Assembly (NCBI GenBank): GCA_030631415.1
Contig: DAOVLE010000004.1
Location: 1-52,608, forward strand
Source: JAAEQG01 sp023133475
GTDB taxonomy: Bacteria; Planctomycetota; Phycisphaerae; UBA1845
Direction of reading: 5' to 3'
Length of the DNA: 52,608 bases
Made by a program: the position numbers and the translations under genes
Part shown: piece by piece, positions 1-9,279 of the stretch
Numbering within the stretch: position 1 is the stretch's first letter
How the letters are laid out: each line of letters begins with the position of its first letter
Notes under the pieces: model-generated
Database searches by the model: none
What the model saw: only the letters and a program-made list of their open reading frames with translations
What the model was told of the DNA's origin: nothing

Positions 1-82
1 AAGGGCTTCGAAATGGCCCGAAAGATCGTTTTTTCTTTCCACTTCAATCTGCGCCGCACAAGCCAGGAACGCGCTTAACCCC

Positions 83-3000
83 TTGCTGAGGCACGGGTTA
101 GGCGCTGCGGCAATCTGCGCGGTTTTTTTCTCCAGTCACCACACGTGCCCGCCGTGCCACAATATGCTGCTCATCTGCGCCCCTTCATGCACGCCTCCAT
201 GTTCGATTTGGGAATGCATCGTCGTCTGCGAGCCGCTGTGCGGCCAGGGCGCAACGTGTTGCGACGGGACATGTTGCGACGGAACGTGTTGTGATGGTGG
301 TTTATGTTGTTCGCCCGGCTCGAGCTGCTGCGGTGATTCGTGTTGTGACGGAACGTGTTGTGATGATGATTCATGCTGCCCGCCCGGCTGGACTTGCTGC
401 GACGATTTGTGCTGCGATTTGGTAGCGTGCGAGATATGTAGCAATGGGGCGTGCGTGGTGGACCCCTGTTGTGTCGATCCCTGCAGCCCGGCGTGCAAGA
501 GCATCACCGCCAAGTGCGAGGCCTTCTGTGAGGGGTTCGGCTTCGATAACCCATGTTGCCCACCGAGGTACTGCGACCCTGAGTGCACAAGCGTTGCAGC
601 CCAATGCGAAGGGGACTGCTACGATGGCCCGTTGGAGTGCTGCGACGATCCTTGCAGCTCGGAATGCACCGACCCCGCCGCCAAATGTGAAGCAGCCTGC
701 ACGGATGATGCCTGTGACAACGACCAGGACGATCCCGACGATGATGAAGACAATCCTCGCAAGAACCACTGCAATCCGGAGTCGGACCAGGGCGACGGGC
801 TCTTCATGCGAATCACTACCGGCAATGTGTGGGCCTCCGTGCCTGCTCTGCGTACCTATGCCAATGACGAGATCGAGTTGGAACTGGTGCTCCGCTACGA
901 CTCCCAGCGGGCCGGGCAGGATGGGCCTGTCGGATACGGATGGGCGCACAGCTACAACGTTCGGCTGGACACATCCGTCCCCAACAAGGTTATCTATTGC
1001 CAAGGCCACGGTCGGCGAAACGCCTTCATCCAGGATCAACAGACCGGCATGTTCGCCCCACCGAAGGGCCGTGCGTTCGATTTGGTTTGGGTAGGCGACC
1101 ATTTCGAGTTGAATCATCCCGACGGCAGCAAGGAGGTCTTCGATGCCGCCCACCACCTGACGGAAACGATCGACAGGCGTGGTCGAGCCACCCGGTTGCT
1201 GTACGGTGCCAACGGGCGAGTGTCCCAAGTCATCAGCCAGCACGGGCGAGTGATAAAGTTCGATTACAACGGGGAAACCCGCCTCTTGAGCGTGACCGCC
1301 CCGGACGGCACACAAACCACGTTCGAGTACACCGCCGCCGGCAATCTCACCCGGATCACCGATCCGCTGTTGCAGTCGCTCGAGTACGACTATGACGCCG
1401 AGCATCGCTTGACCCGCGAGACCCTCAAAAACGGCACATTCTATACGGCGGAGTACGAAGCCGGCACGCGGACCATCCGCGACGGGCAAGGCTGCGTCGT
1501 GACCCAGGTGACAGCCGGCATTGGTCTGCCCGCGACGCGTTCGACGCCCATCACACCCGGGATGCTGGTGTTCACCGACGGGCGTGGCCTGGATTGGCAG
1601 GTCCGGCGGGACAGCCTCGGGCGGTTGCGGGAGATCATCGCCCCGAGCGGGGCGACGCGCAAGTACATTTACGGCAACCCGTTATCGAAGACTCAACGCA
1701 ACCGGCTGATCGGCATCGAAAACGAACGCGGCTTTACCAGAGCGATCCAGTGGGACACTTATGGCAACGTTATCCGGCGGATGGACGAAGCCGGGCATGA
1801 GGAGCAATCTGAGTATAGCCATCCCGACATCGCCTCACTACTTACCCGGCGGATCGAGCCGGATGGGGACGAATGGGCATACGAGTATGCCGCCAACGGC
1901 GACCTGACCCGCGTTATCGACCCGCTGGACGAGCGTGAGCAGGGGACGGCTGAGGATGCCGTGACCGCGCTGGCCTACGAGACCTACGCCGCAATGGAAG
2001 ATGTCGGAACCAGCGGCCTATCGCTACCGGGTCGGATCAAGCAGATCACGATGACGAGCCGGAACGGGCACGACATCATCTTCGATTACGATCCGCGTGG
2101 GAACCTGAGCACGGTGACCCGTGGGGCGGGCACGCTCGATTTGGTCACTCATTATGAGTACGACGCGATGGGTCGGCAGACCCGCCGGATCACCGTCCGC
2201 GGCGACACAACTATCGCTACGACATGGAGTTATGACGCAATCGGCCGACTGCTGACCGTCGTTGAGAATCCCGGCGGGCTGGAGCTGACCGAGGCCTGGG
2301 AGTATGACGCATATGGCAACCTTACCCGCCGGGCCGACGCCCGCGGCATCCCGACGGTGCTCGACTACGACCCGCGCAACCGCCTGACTCGCCGAACCGA
2401 GGCTGAGGGCACCCTCGAGCTGATCACGCGGTGGGAGCTGGACGACAACGGGAACGTGCTGCTCCGGGCCGACCCCGAGAACCACGTCACCGAGTATAAC
2501 TATAATTCTCAGAACCAGTTGGAACAAATCCTGGACGCCCAAGGCCATAAGACCTTCTTCCGGCGCGATCCGATCGGGAACGTCACCCGTATCGAGCGTG
2601 GGCTCGAGCCCGGCATGGGCAGCCCCTACGAGGTGACCGAGTTTGTTTACGACCCGCTCGATCGGCTGACTTCCAGGACGGTTGCTCCCGAGTCCTTCGC
2701 GTTCAGCACGACCTACGACTACGATGCCCCCAGCGGTTGCGATTGCGCAGCCACACCGGGGGCGCGACTTCCGCACAAGATCACCGACCCAGCCGGCAAG
2801 GTGACCTACCTGGACTTCGACAGGCTGGATCGGCTGGTGGCTGTTATCCGCAAGGTGGGCGACGTCGAGGACGACGGCGGCGACGAGGACGACGCGGTAA
2901 GCCGCTTCGAGTACGACCCGGAGGGCAACATCACCGCCGCCGTAGGCCCGGAAGGCGAGCGGGTCGAATACGTCTACGACGCCGCAGATCGGCGGACGCA

Positions 3001-5767
3001 ACTGACCGCGATCGAGCCGATCGGTGGCGATCTGGTGATGACGTTGGCCTACGACGGGTCTAACAACGTCCGCTCCGCCACCCTGCCCAACGGCAACACC
3101 GTGACCCTGCTGTACGACTCAGCCGACCGGCTGACCTCGGCAAGCGACAGCGTGGGGCTGCTGGTGTCGTACGTCTACGATCCAGCCGGCAATGTGTTGG
3201 CGCGGGCGGACGGTTTGGGGCGTGTGTGGCGGTATGCGTACGACCCGGCGGGGCGGCTGACTCGCGCGGCGGACCCGATTGTCGAGTCGCCGCAGGACCT
3301 GGTCACCGGCTTCGCCTACGATGGTGTTGGCCGGCTGACTGAGCGGGTCAACCCACTCGGCGTGCTGACTCGCTACGCATACGACGGGCTGGGGCGGCTC
3401 ACCCGGTTGCTGGAGGACGCCGACGGCCAACCCAGCAGCGATACCGCCGACACCGCCACAAGCTATGTCTATGACGGTGCCGGGCGAGTGGTCAGCCTGA
3501 TCGACCCCGACGACAACCAGACCGACTACTGGCACGATCAAGCCGGTCGCCTGGAGTGGGTCGTCTACCCCGACGAACTGGGCGGCGGTGAGGGCACGGT
3601 CTGGCTGGGCCACGACGCGGCGGGGAATCTGATCAGCCGCGCCGACCAGAACGGGGTGCTCACCTCCTACACCTACAACGACCTGCACCGGCTGACGGAG
3701 CGGGTATACACCTACTATGGCTTGCCACTGACGACCGAGACGTTCACCTACGACCGCTCGGGGCGACTGACGCAAGCCACGGGCGACGTGGGCGAACGGC
3801 TGTTCGCATTCGATGCCGTGGGCCGGCTAACGCGGGCTGAGCAGGAGTTGGCCGGGTTGGCTGGGGGGGCTTATGCGACGACGTTCGGGTATCAGATCGA
3901 CCCGAGCGTCACCCGGCGGGCGATCGGCTATCCCGGCGGTCGGGTGGTGGTCGAGGATTACGACCGGCGGTATCGGCTGGCGGGGGTGAGCAGCCCGGGG
4001 CTGGGGACGGTGGCTACGTGGGCGTATGACGCAGCCGATCAGCGTGTCTCGGCGGTGCTGGGCAATGGGGTGGCTGGTGCGTTTGGGTTTGATCCGGCCG
4101 GCCGGCTGACCAGCCTGCGACATGCCAAGAACGCCGCCGACCTGTTCCACGTCGAGCACGGCTGGGATGCCGGGGGCAACCCGACGTTCAAGCGTGATCT
4201 GGTCGATCCAACGCAAAGCGAACTGTACCGCCACGACGCCCGCGACCGGCTACGAGAGTTCCAGCGCGGCACGCTCAATGCAGAGGGGACCGACGTGGTC
4301 ACTCCGACGCCGTCAGCCTATCTGCCGCAGTCGCGGGCGTGGGACGGCCTGGACCGTCGTGGGAACTGGCTGGCATCGACGACGACGATCGCGGGCCAAG
4401 TGACGACCGACCCGCGCACCGCCAATGCGGTCAACGAATACCTCACCCGCGACCCAGATGGCCTCGGCCCTCAGCCGCCAACAGCCCTGACCCATAATGC
4501 CAACGGCAACCTCACCGACGACGGCACGTGGAGCTACACCTACGACGAGGCGAACCGGCTGGCTGGCGTGACTCCGGTGGGTGCGGCAGAGCCGACGTTG
4601 GAGATCGAGTACGACGCGTTAGGCTCTCGGGTGCACGGCACGAACGCGACCGGCACGGAGACGTTCCACATATACGCCGCCGGCCCTGGTGTGCTGGAGG
4701 AGCGATCGGCTGACGGGGCATTGTTGCGGGAGTTCATCTACGGGGCTCACTTCCTCAGGCCGCTGGTGTTGATCGACTCCACCGAAGCCGGCTGCCAGCC
4801 GCAAGGCCAACCTGAGCCGCTGTATTACCTGCAAGACCTGCTGGGAAGCGTCGTTGCCCTGACCGACAGCAACGGCGAAGCAGTCGAGCGGTACACGTAC
4901 GACCCATACGGCACAACGTACATCACCGACGCGAACAGCAACGCGCTGGCAGCATCAGCCTTCGGCAACCCGCTGATGTGGACCGGCCAACGGTACGATA
5001 CGGATGTCAGCCTGTATCACTTCTACTTCCGCAGCTACTCGCCCACGCTGGGCCGATGGTTGCATCGTGACCCGTTGGGGTATGTGGACGGGGTGAATCT
5101 GTATGAGTACGTGGGCAGTGGTCCGCTGTTCTGGTTTGACCCGTGGGGGCGAATGAAAGTGCCCTGGTGGGTGCGTTGGACGGACCCGATCCTGGGGAGT
5201 GACTATGGCACGGAGCAGGGCCGGGTCCAGACGATTCTGGTGGTATGCGAGGTCGCTCAGGTTCCGGCTGACGTAGCCACGCTGGGCGGCGGGAGGCTGG
5301 TCAAGGGTGTTCTCAAACGGGCGGGGCGGGGAGCTCTTCGGGCCGGGGTTGAGAAACTCGGCGATAGAGCCGCCAAAGAATTCACCGAGAAGGCTGCCAA
5401 GGAACTGACCGAAGCTGTCGGCAAACGAGCCGATGATATCGTCGGCGCGGTCCAGAAGGGCGGGAAGGCAACAAAAGCGGCTCGTGCAAAAGGTGTGCGA
5501 GAGTTTTGGAAACAAGAACGTGAGCGGCTGCTTCGAGGTGAGAAGGGCAGTCGAGATTGGACACCAGAACAGAAGGCGGATATCCTGAATGGAAAGAGAC
5601 CCAAGGATGCCGCCGGCAAAACAATTGAAGGACATCATGAACTGGAGGTTAAAACGCACCCGGAGGAGGCCGCAAATCCCGAGAACATTACACCTATGAC
5701 TGTTAAGGAGCACAGAGGCAAAGGGACAGGAGTTCACTCTAAGAAGCCCGAGGGATCGGGATGTTAG
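83..5767 (+). CDS. Rhs-repeat polymorphic toxin with Cys-rich N-terminus and C-terminal HNH-type nuclease domain
   Basis: Residues 1-225 contain about 50 cysteines, many as CCDGT-like pairs, followed by an Asp-rich stretch. A long array of YD/Rhs repeats (YDxxGxLT style) follows. The conserved core end, RDPLGYVDGVNLYEYV then DPWG, lies near residue 1685. The last ~205 residues are variable and lower in GC. They contain GHH at 1850-1852 and the spacing H1852-x15-N1868-x8-H1877, as in HNH/Endonuclease VII-superfamily toxin tips, so a secreted nuclease is inferred. Rhs proteins normally form a shell around the C-terminal toxin. The start is uncertain: 83 is a TTG without a clear ribosome site, the frame stays open to the window edge, and an in-frame ATG lies at 164. 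A weak hydrophobic stretch near the start could be a signal peptide. No PAAR domain is seen, so delivery by the nearby T6SS is not implied. The immunity gene overlaps its stop codon. Confidence 0.88.
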   Translation: MLRHGLGAAAICAVFFSSHHTCPPCHNMLLICAPSCTPPCSIWECIVVCEPLCGQGATCCDGTCCDGTCCDGGLCCSPGSSCCGDSCCDGTCCDDDSCCPPGWTCCDDLCCDLVACEICSNGACVVDPCCVDPCSPACKSITAKCEAFCEGFGFDNPCCPPRYCDPECTSVAAQCEGDCYDGPLECCDDPCSSECTDPAAKCEAACTDDACDNDQDDPDDDEDNPRKNHCNPESDQGDGLFMRITTGNVWASVPALRTYANDEIELELVLRYDSQRAGQDGPVGYGWAHSYNVRLDTSVPNKVIYCQGHGRRNAFIQDQQTGMFAPPKGRAFDLVWVGDHFELNHPDGSKEVFDAAHHLTETIDRRGRATRLLYGANGRVSQVISQHGRVIKFDYNGETRLLSVTAPDGTQTTFEYTAAGNLTRITDPLLQSLEYDYDAEHRLTRETLKNGTFYTAEYEAGTRTIRDGQGCVVTQVTAGIGLPATRSTPITPGMLVFTDGRGLDWQVRRDSLGRLREIIAPSGATRKYIYGNPLSKTQRNRLIGIENERGFTRAIQWDTYGNVIRRMDEAGHEEQSEYSHPDIASLLTRRIEPDGDEWAYEYAANGDLTRVIDPLDEREQGTAEDAVTALAYETYAAMEDVGTSGLSLPGRIKQITMTSRNGHDIIFDYDPRGNLSTVTRGAGTLDLVTHYEYDAMGRQTRRITVRGDTTIATTWSYDAIGRLLTVVENPGGLELTEAWEYDAYGNLTRRADARGIPTVLDYDPRNRLTRRTEAEGTLELITRWELDDNGNVLLRADPENHVTEYNYNSQNQLEQILDAQGHKTFFRRDPIGNVTRIERGLEPGMGSPYEVTEFVYDPLDRLTSRTVAPESFAFSTTYDYDAPSGCDCAATPGARLPHKITDPAGKVTYLDFDRLDRLVAVIRKVGDVEDDGGDEDDAVSRFEYDPEGNITAAVGPEGERVEYVYDAADRRTQLTAIEPIGGDLVMTLAYDGSNNVRSATLPNGNTVTLLYDSADRLTSASDSVGLLVSYVYDPAGNVLARADGLGRVWRYAYDPAGRLTRAADPIVESPQDLVTGFAYDGVGRLTERVNPLGVLTRYAYDGLGRLTRLLEDADGQPSSDTADTATSYVYDGAGRVVSLIDPDDNQTDYWHDQAGRLEWVVYPDELGGGEGTVWLGHDAAGNLISRADQNGVLTSYTYNDLHRLTERVYTYYGLPLTTETFTYDRSGRLTQATGDVGERLFAFDAVGRLTRAEQELAGLAGGAYATTFGYQIDPSVTRRAIGYPGGRVVVEDYDRRYRLAGVSSPGLGTVATWAYDAADQRVSAVLGNGVAGAFGFDPAGRLTSLRHAKNAADLFHVEHGWDAGGNPTFKRDLVDPTQSELYRHDARDRLREFQRGTLNAEGTDVVTPTPSAYLPQSRAWDGLDRRGNWLASTTTIAGQVTTDPRTANAVNEYLTRDPDGLGPQPPTALTHNANGNLTDDGTWSYTYDEANRLAGVTPVGAAEPTLEIEYDALGSRVHGTNATGTETFHIYAAGPGVLEERSADGALLREFIYGAHFLRPLVLIDSTEAGCQPQGQPEPLYYLQDLLGSVVALTDSNGEAVERYTYDPYGTTYITDANSNALAASAFGNPLMWTGQRYDTDVSLYHFYFRSYSPTLGRWLHRDPLGYVDGVNLYEYVGSGPLFWFDPWGRMKVPWWVRWTDPILGSDYGTEQGRVQTILVVCEVAQVPADVATLGGGRLVKGVLKRAGRGALRAGVEKLGDRAAKEFTEKAAKELTEAVGKRADDIVGAVQKGGKATKAARAKGVREFWKQERERLLRGEKGSRDWTPEQKADILNGKRPKDAAGKTIEGHHELEVKTHPEEAANPENITPMTVKEHRGKGTGVHSKKPEGSGC

Positions 5768-6339
5768 GAGATGGAGATGTGTTTGAGTTCTTCATCGAAG
5801 AACTGAAGAAGTATGATGTTGGCGTAAATCGTCTTTATCCGCCTGCTTCAGAGGAATCAATCAAGTGCGCCGAGGAGATGTTGGGGTTTCGACTGCCTGA
5901 AGATTACAGAGTTTTCCTACGAAGATGGAATGGTGGGCTGCTGTTCGCAAAGGAATTCGGCGATTTGGTTCTGTGGAGTGTAGAGGATGAACGTTTGGAA
6001 GGTGTGCGTGAATACAACTGGGACCTTGTGCGAGACAATAAGTTCCTTATCAACGAGCAGAAGCACCCAGAACACCTTCTTGTCATGGCGATTTACTCGG
6101 ACGGTAGCCTTGCGTGCTTAGACTTGCGGAACGCTGGCCATGTGGTCCTATGGAACAGAGATGAGAGACAGGTCGAGCTAGAATGGGACACACTAGAAGC
6201 ATGGCTCAATTCCGAAATGGAACAAGGTGCAGAGCTTTATGATTATCACGGTGATGAAATCGAGACCGGATCAAGCTCTAGCGACATAAGGTCTGAGGAC
6301 ATCAAGCCCAGGTTGTTCAGTGACCCCCATGGGGATTGA
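5761..6339 (+). CDS. SMI1/KNR4 (SUKH) family immunity protein
   Basis: This 192-residue protein has the SUKH pattern: ASEESI...AEEMLGFRLPEDY, then FLRRWNGG near residues 48-59, and WDTLEAWL near 150. SUKH proteins bind and neutralise nuclease tips of polymorphic toxins in the producing cell. Its ATG lies inside the end of the Rhs gene (7-base overlap) with GAGGG just upstream, so the two are probably translationally coupled and the cognate target is the HNH tip. The gene and the last part of the toxin look clearly richer in A+T than the Rhs core, consistent with a toxin-immunity cassette acquired as a unit. The Ser/Asp-rich last 30 residues lie outside the usual fold. Confidence 0.86.
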   Translation: MLGDGDVFEFFIEELKKYDVGVNRLYPPASEESIKCAEEMLGFRLPEDYRVFLRRWNGGLLFAKEFGDLVLWSVEDERLEGVREYNWDLVRDNKFLINEQKHPEHLLVMAIYSDGSLACLDLRNAGHVVLWNRDERQVELEWDTLEAWLNSEMEQGAELYDYHGDEIETGSSSSDIRSEDIKPRLFSDPHGD

Positions 6340-6463
6340 CGAATACGTTGCGGCAGTCGACGTATTTGCTCTCGCTTCCGTAACCGTGAGCGTTGCCAAC
6401 GCTCTTATGCTCTTTGACAATTAATCTGCCTCGGCTCGGGCCAGCCGGCTGACCAGCCTGGAC

Positions 6464-7264
6464 ATGCTGGGCAACTGGCACTCGACGGACACGACCGTCG
6501 GCGGCGTAGACGCGGTGACCGACACCCGCACAGTGAACGCAGCCAACGAATACCTGACTCAACAGATCGGCTCCGCCCAGCAGATCAGCCTGCTCAGCGA
6601 CGACAACGGCAACCTGACCGACGATGGGACCCAGCTTTACGAGTACGACGCCGAGAATCGCTTGATCCGGGTAACGCGCAAGGGCGATGGTGTCGTCTTG
6701 CAAGAATACGCCTACGACGCCCTGGGGCGCCGGGTGGTTACGGCTGACATAGTGGAGCCGTCGTCCCCGCCGGTTGTGACCACCCACGTCTACGCCGGCA
6801 CAGCGGCCTGCATCGCCGAGTACGACAGCACGCAATCAGAGGGCCAAACCGAAAAGCGTTGGTTCGTCCACGGCCCGAGCTTCCCCGATCCGCTGGTGAT
6901 GGTGGACCTGACCGGCCTGGGCGACGAACCAGCCGGGGCCACAGAATACCTGCACTACCTCAAGGACCTGCTGGGGAGCGTGACCGCCCTGGCCAATAGC
7001 AACGGCGAGGTGGTCGAGCGTTACACGTACAACCCGTACGGCACGACGCACATCACCGATGCGAACAGCAGTCCGCTGTCAGCGTCAGCCTTCGGCAACC
7101 CATTCCTGTGGACCAGCCAGCGGTATGACGCTACGGTGGGCCTGTACCACTTCAAGTACAGCAGCTACTCACCCGAGTTAGGCCGCTGGCTGCAACGTGA
7201 CCCGCTGGGGCACGTGGATGGGGCGAGCCTGTACGAGTATGTTGCCGGCAATCCGGTGGGTTGA
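6464..7264 (+). pseudogene. Orphan Rhs core tip, truncated at both ends
   Basis: The 266-residue frame matches the last part of the Rhs core: GNLTDDGT, YTYNPYGTTHITDANS, LYHFKYSSYSPELGRWLQRDPLG and YEYVAGNPVG. It resembles the full-length upstream Rhs protein but is not identical to it. Rhs-like sequence in frame begins slightly upstream, around 6434, behind a stop at 6422, so the fragment has no N-terminus or convincing start. It ends in TGA exactly where Rhs proteins normally read NPVGW-DP. The codons after the TGA still read TDPLAEP, so TGG probably mutated to TGA. No toxin domain follows. This fits the displaced Rhs tips that accumulate downstream of active rhs loci. Confidence 0.75.
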
Positions 7265-7543
7265 ACCGATCCGTTGGCCGAGCCGATTCCGCCCTTCGCG
7301 GCAGGTCGACGGCTCACCAGGAGGTTCGCCCTCCCAAGGGCGTTGCCACCAGTTACATTGCGCGATGAGTGAAACTGTTCCCTGTTGCCTTCTGCCTCTT
7401 CTCAGCCGGTGCGGTGGGTTCCACCTCACTCCGCAGGTTCCACCCACCCTACGTCTGGCACCTTGTCGCTTGACAATCGTTGTGGTATTATGCCGACGGG
7501 TATCTTGATGAGATTGTCATGGTCAAGGGCAAGGAGGTTGCAG
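7265..7543. other. Intergenic stretch with degenerate Rhs tail, hairpins and heptad repeat
   Basis: About 280 bases without a convincing gene. They hold the in-frame remnant after the orphan Rhs stop, a small hairpin at 7327-7342 (CGCCCT-CCCA-AGGGCG), a heptad-like run at 7374-7394 (GTTCCCT, GTTGCCT, TCTGCCT), and a long-loop copy of the GC-rich palindrome with arms 7413-7419 and 7442-7448. The Shine-Dalgarno AAGGAGG at 7531-7537 belongs to the next gene. Confidence 0.5.
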
Positions 7544-9238
7544 ATGGCTGGTCCAGGCGGAAGCGCGATTTGGTTAGGGGTGTTGATTGTTCTGGCGGGG
7601 GCGACGGGGGGGCAGGCTCAAGCTCCGCTCAATCCGCCGCACTTGAGCGAACCGCCGCCGCAAAACCTCGAACAAATCGACTATTCGCAAACCCTGGTCC
7701 GCCGGCTGGCGGGTAATCCAGACACGCTCAACCCCTTGCTGATGCAATCTGCCCCGGAAAGTGCTTTGTTGGAACTGCTCTACGACACCCCGTTTGTGTT
7801 CGGCAAGCGGATGGACTGGGGCACCAACAAGGTCATGGTCCGAGACTACCGCGAGTCCGACGACCACCTGACCGCCACTCTATTGCTCAAGGAAGGGCTG
7901 AAGTGGCATGATGGGCATCCGTTCACCGCCGCCGATATCGTTTTTTCCTTTGAGCAGCTCCGCGATCCACAGGTTCCGGCGTGCGGAAACAAGCTCGGTT
8001 TGGATACGATTGTCTCCTGTGAGGCGATAGGGGATTACGAAGTTCGTTTTGTGCACCGTCAGCCGTCGCCGATCTCGCGGATCAACATCAGTTTTCCAAT
8101 CGTAGCCAGGCATGTGTTTGCTCCCGTAAAAGCAGCGGACCCCACCTTGCCGCAAAGCGATGCCGCCAGGCAAGCCAATCGTCATCCGCTGGGCAATGGC
8201 CCTTACCGTTTCGTGGAATGGGACGACGACGAGCTGATTGTGCTGGAACGTTGGGAGGGCTACCCGGGGCCTAAACCATTCTTCAAGCGAATCGAGTTTC
8301 GTATTATTCGGGACCAGAAGATCGCTCTGTCGGCATTGCTCAAGGGCGAAATCCACGAGACGAAATTGACTCCCGGGCAGTTTACGGCGCAGCTCCATCG
8401 CCCCGAGTTTGCCAGGGTCGCCGTCACAGCCAAAGCCGACCGGTGGTCCACCACCTACATCGGCTGGAACATGGACGGCAGCAACCCGTTTTTCAACGAT
8501 GTGCGGGTGCGGCAGGCCATGTCACACGCCCTGGACGCGGACCAGATTCTCAAGAGCATTTATTATGGTCTGCACTCGCGCTCGGTGGGCATTTATCCGC
8601 CTGGCTCGTGGATGTTCAACCCGGCGGTCGAGCCGTTGCGTTATTCTCTGGCCAAGGCCGGCGACTTGCTCGACCAGGCTAAATGGAGGATCGATCCGCA
8701 GACCGGATGGCGGGTTCGCGATGGGGTGAGCTTCGAGTTCGAGTTGCTCTGCCCGAGCCGGTCGTCCATCGGGCAGCAGATGATGACCTTTTATCAACAG
8801 GCGCTACGCTCGATTGGGGTGAACATGAAGCTGCGTATGGTGGAGTACTCGACTTTGCTGGACCGCCGCCAGCGGCACGAGTTTCAGAGCTACTATGGAG
8901 CCTGGGTCACCAGCCTCGACCCCGACCAGGATCGGGGCATGTTTCACTCCCATGCCATCGAAGGCGGTGCCAATTACGTGAGCTACCGTAACAAGCAGGT
9001 CGATGCCCTGTTCGACAAGGCCCGGCGCACGCTTGATTTCGCCGAACGGCAACACTGTTACCGCGAGATTCACCGCATCGTGTACGAAGATCAGCCGTTC
9101 ACCTTCGTTGGCGCCTCGCCGACGTTGTGGGCTTTCAACAAGCACCTCCACGGAGTGCAGTTCAGCCCGCGGGGGGTGTCCCACTGGCACCCGGGCCCGC
9201 GAAACTGGTGGGTGAAACAGGGAGACGCTCTGCCGTAG
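7544..9238 (+). CDS. ABC transporter family 5 extracellular solute-binding protein
   Basis: This 564-residue protein has the SBP_bac_5 (oligopeptide/nickel-type) architecture. Typical blocks are the LTATLLLKEGLKWHDGHPFTAADIVFSFE region, NGPYRFVEW, and FFNDVRVRQAMSHALD. It should capture a peptide or similar solute outside the cytoplasmic membrane. The start at 7544 is chosen because AAGGAGG sits 6 bases upstream and leaves a hydrophobic signal segment ending in ATGGQA near residue 24. An in-frame ATG at 7508 would add an Arg-rich n-region (RLSWSRARRL) but lacks a ribosome site and uses AGA/AGG codons unlike the gene, so it is less likely. No permease or ATPase genes are adjacent, so this is an orphan binding protein here. 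It converges on ispH. Confidence 0.85.
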   Translation: MAGPGGSAIWLGVLIVLAGATGGQAQAPLNPPHLSEPPPQNLEQIDYSQTLVRRLAGNPDTLNPLLMQSAPESALLELLYDTPFVFGKRMDWGTNKVMVRDYRESDDHLTATLLLKEGLKWHDGHPFTAADIVFSFEQLRDPQVPACGNKLGLDTIVSCEAIGDYEVRFVHRQPSPISRINISFPIVARHVFAPVKAADPTLPQSDAARQANRHPLGNGPYRFVEWDDDELIVLERWEGYPGPKPFFKRIEFRIIRDQKIALSALLKGEIHETKLTPGQFTAQLHRPEFARVAVTAKADRWSTTYIGWNMDGSNPFFNDVRVRQAMSHALDADQILKSIYYGLHSRSVGIYPPGSWMFNPAVEPLRYSLAKAGDLLDQAKWRIDPQTGWRVRDGVSFEFELLCPSRSSIGQQMMTFYQQALRSIGVNMKLRMVEYSTLLDRRQRHEFQSYYGAWVTSLDPDQDRGMFHSHAIEGGANYVSYRNKQVDALFDKARRTLDFAERQHCYREIHRIVYEDQPFTFVGASPTLWAFNKHLHGVQFSPRGVSHWHPGPRNWWVKQGDALP

Positions 9239-9242
9239 GTAG

Positions 9243-9259
9243 GGCGGGTTTCACCCGCC
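9243..9259. terminator. Hairpin between convergent genes, possible bidirectional terminator
   Basis: A perfect 7-bp stem (GGCGGGT / ACCCGCC, loop TTC) is followed by TTCTT, between the stop of the solute-binding protein and the stop of ispH. The same palindrome recurs at other gene ends in the window, so it is also a member of a dispersed repeat family. The weak T-run makes terminator function uncertain. Confidence 0.45.
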
Positions 9260-9279
9260 TTCTTCATGCCGACGGCGGT

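Noticed and set aside
13..78. Short frame starting ATG at 13, before the Rhs start
   Set aside because: Only 21 codons, no ribosome site and no recognisable product; it probably is not a gene.
83..5767. Rhs protein as a T6SS effector of this cluster
   Set aside because: No PAAR domain, VgrG or adaptor gene is adjacent, and its Cys-rich N-terminus is not a known T6SS delivery module; proximity alone is not enough.
7470..7491. TTGACA with TATTAT upstream of the solute-binding protein gene
   Set aside because: The spacer is only 10 bases, too short for a sigma70 promoter.
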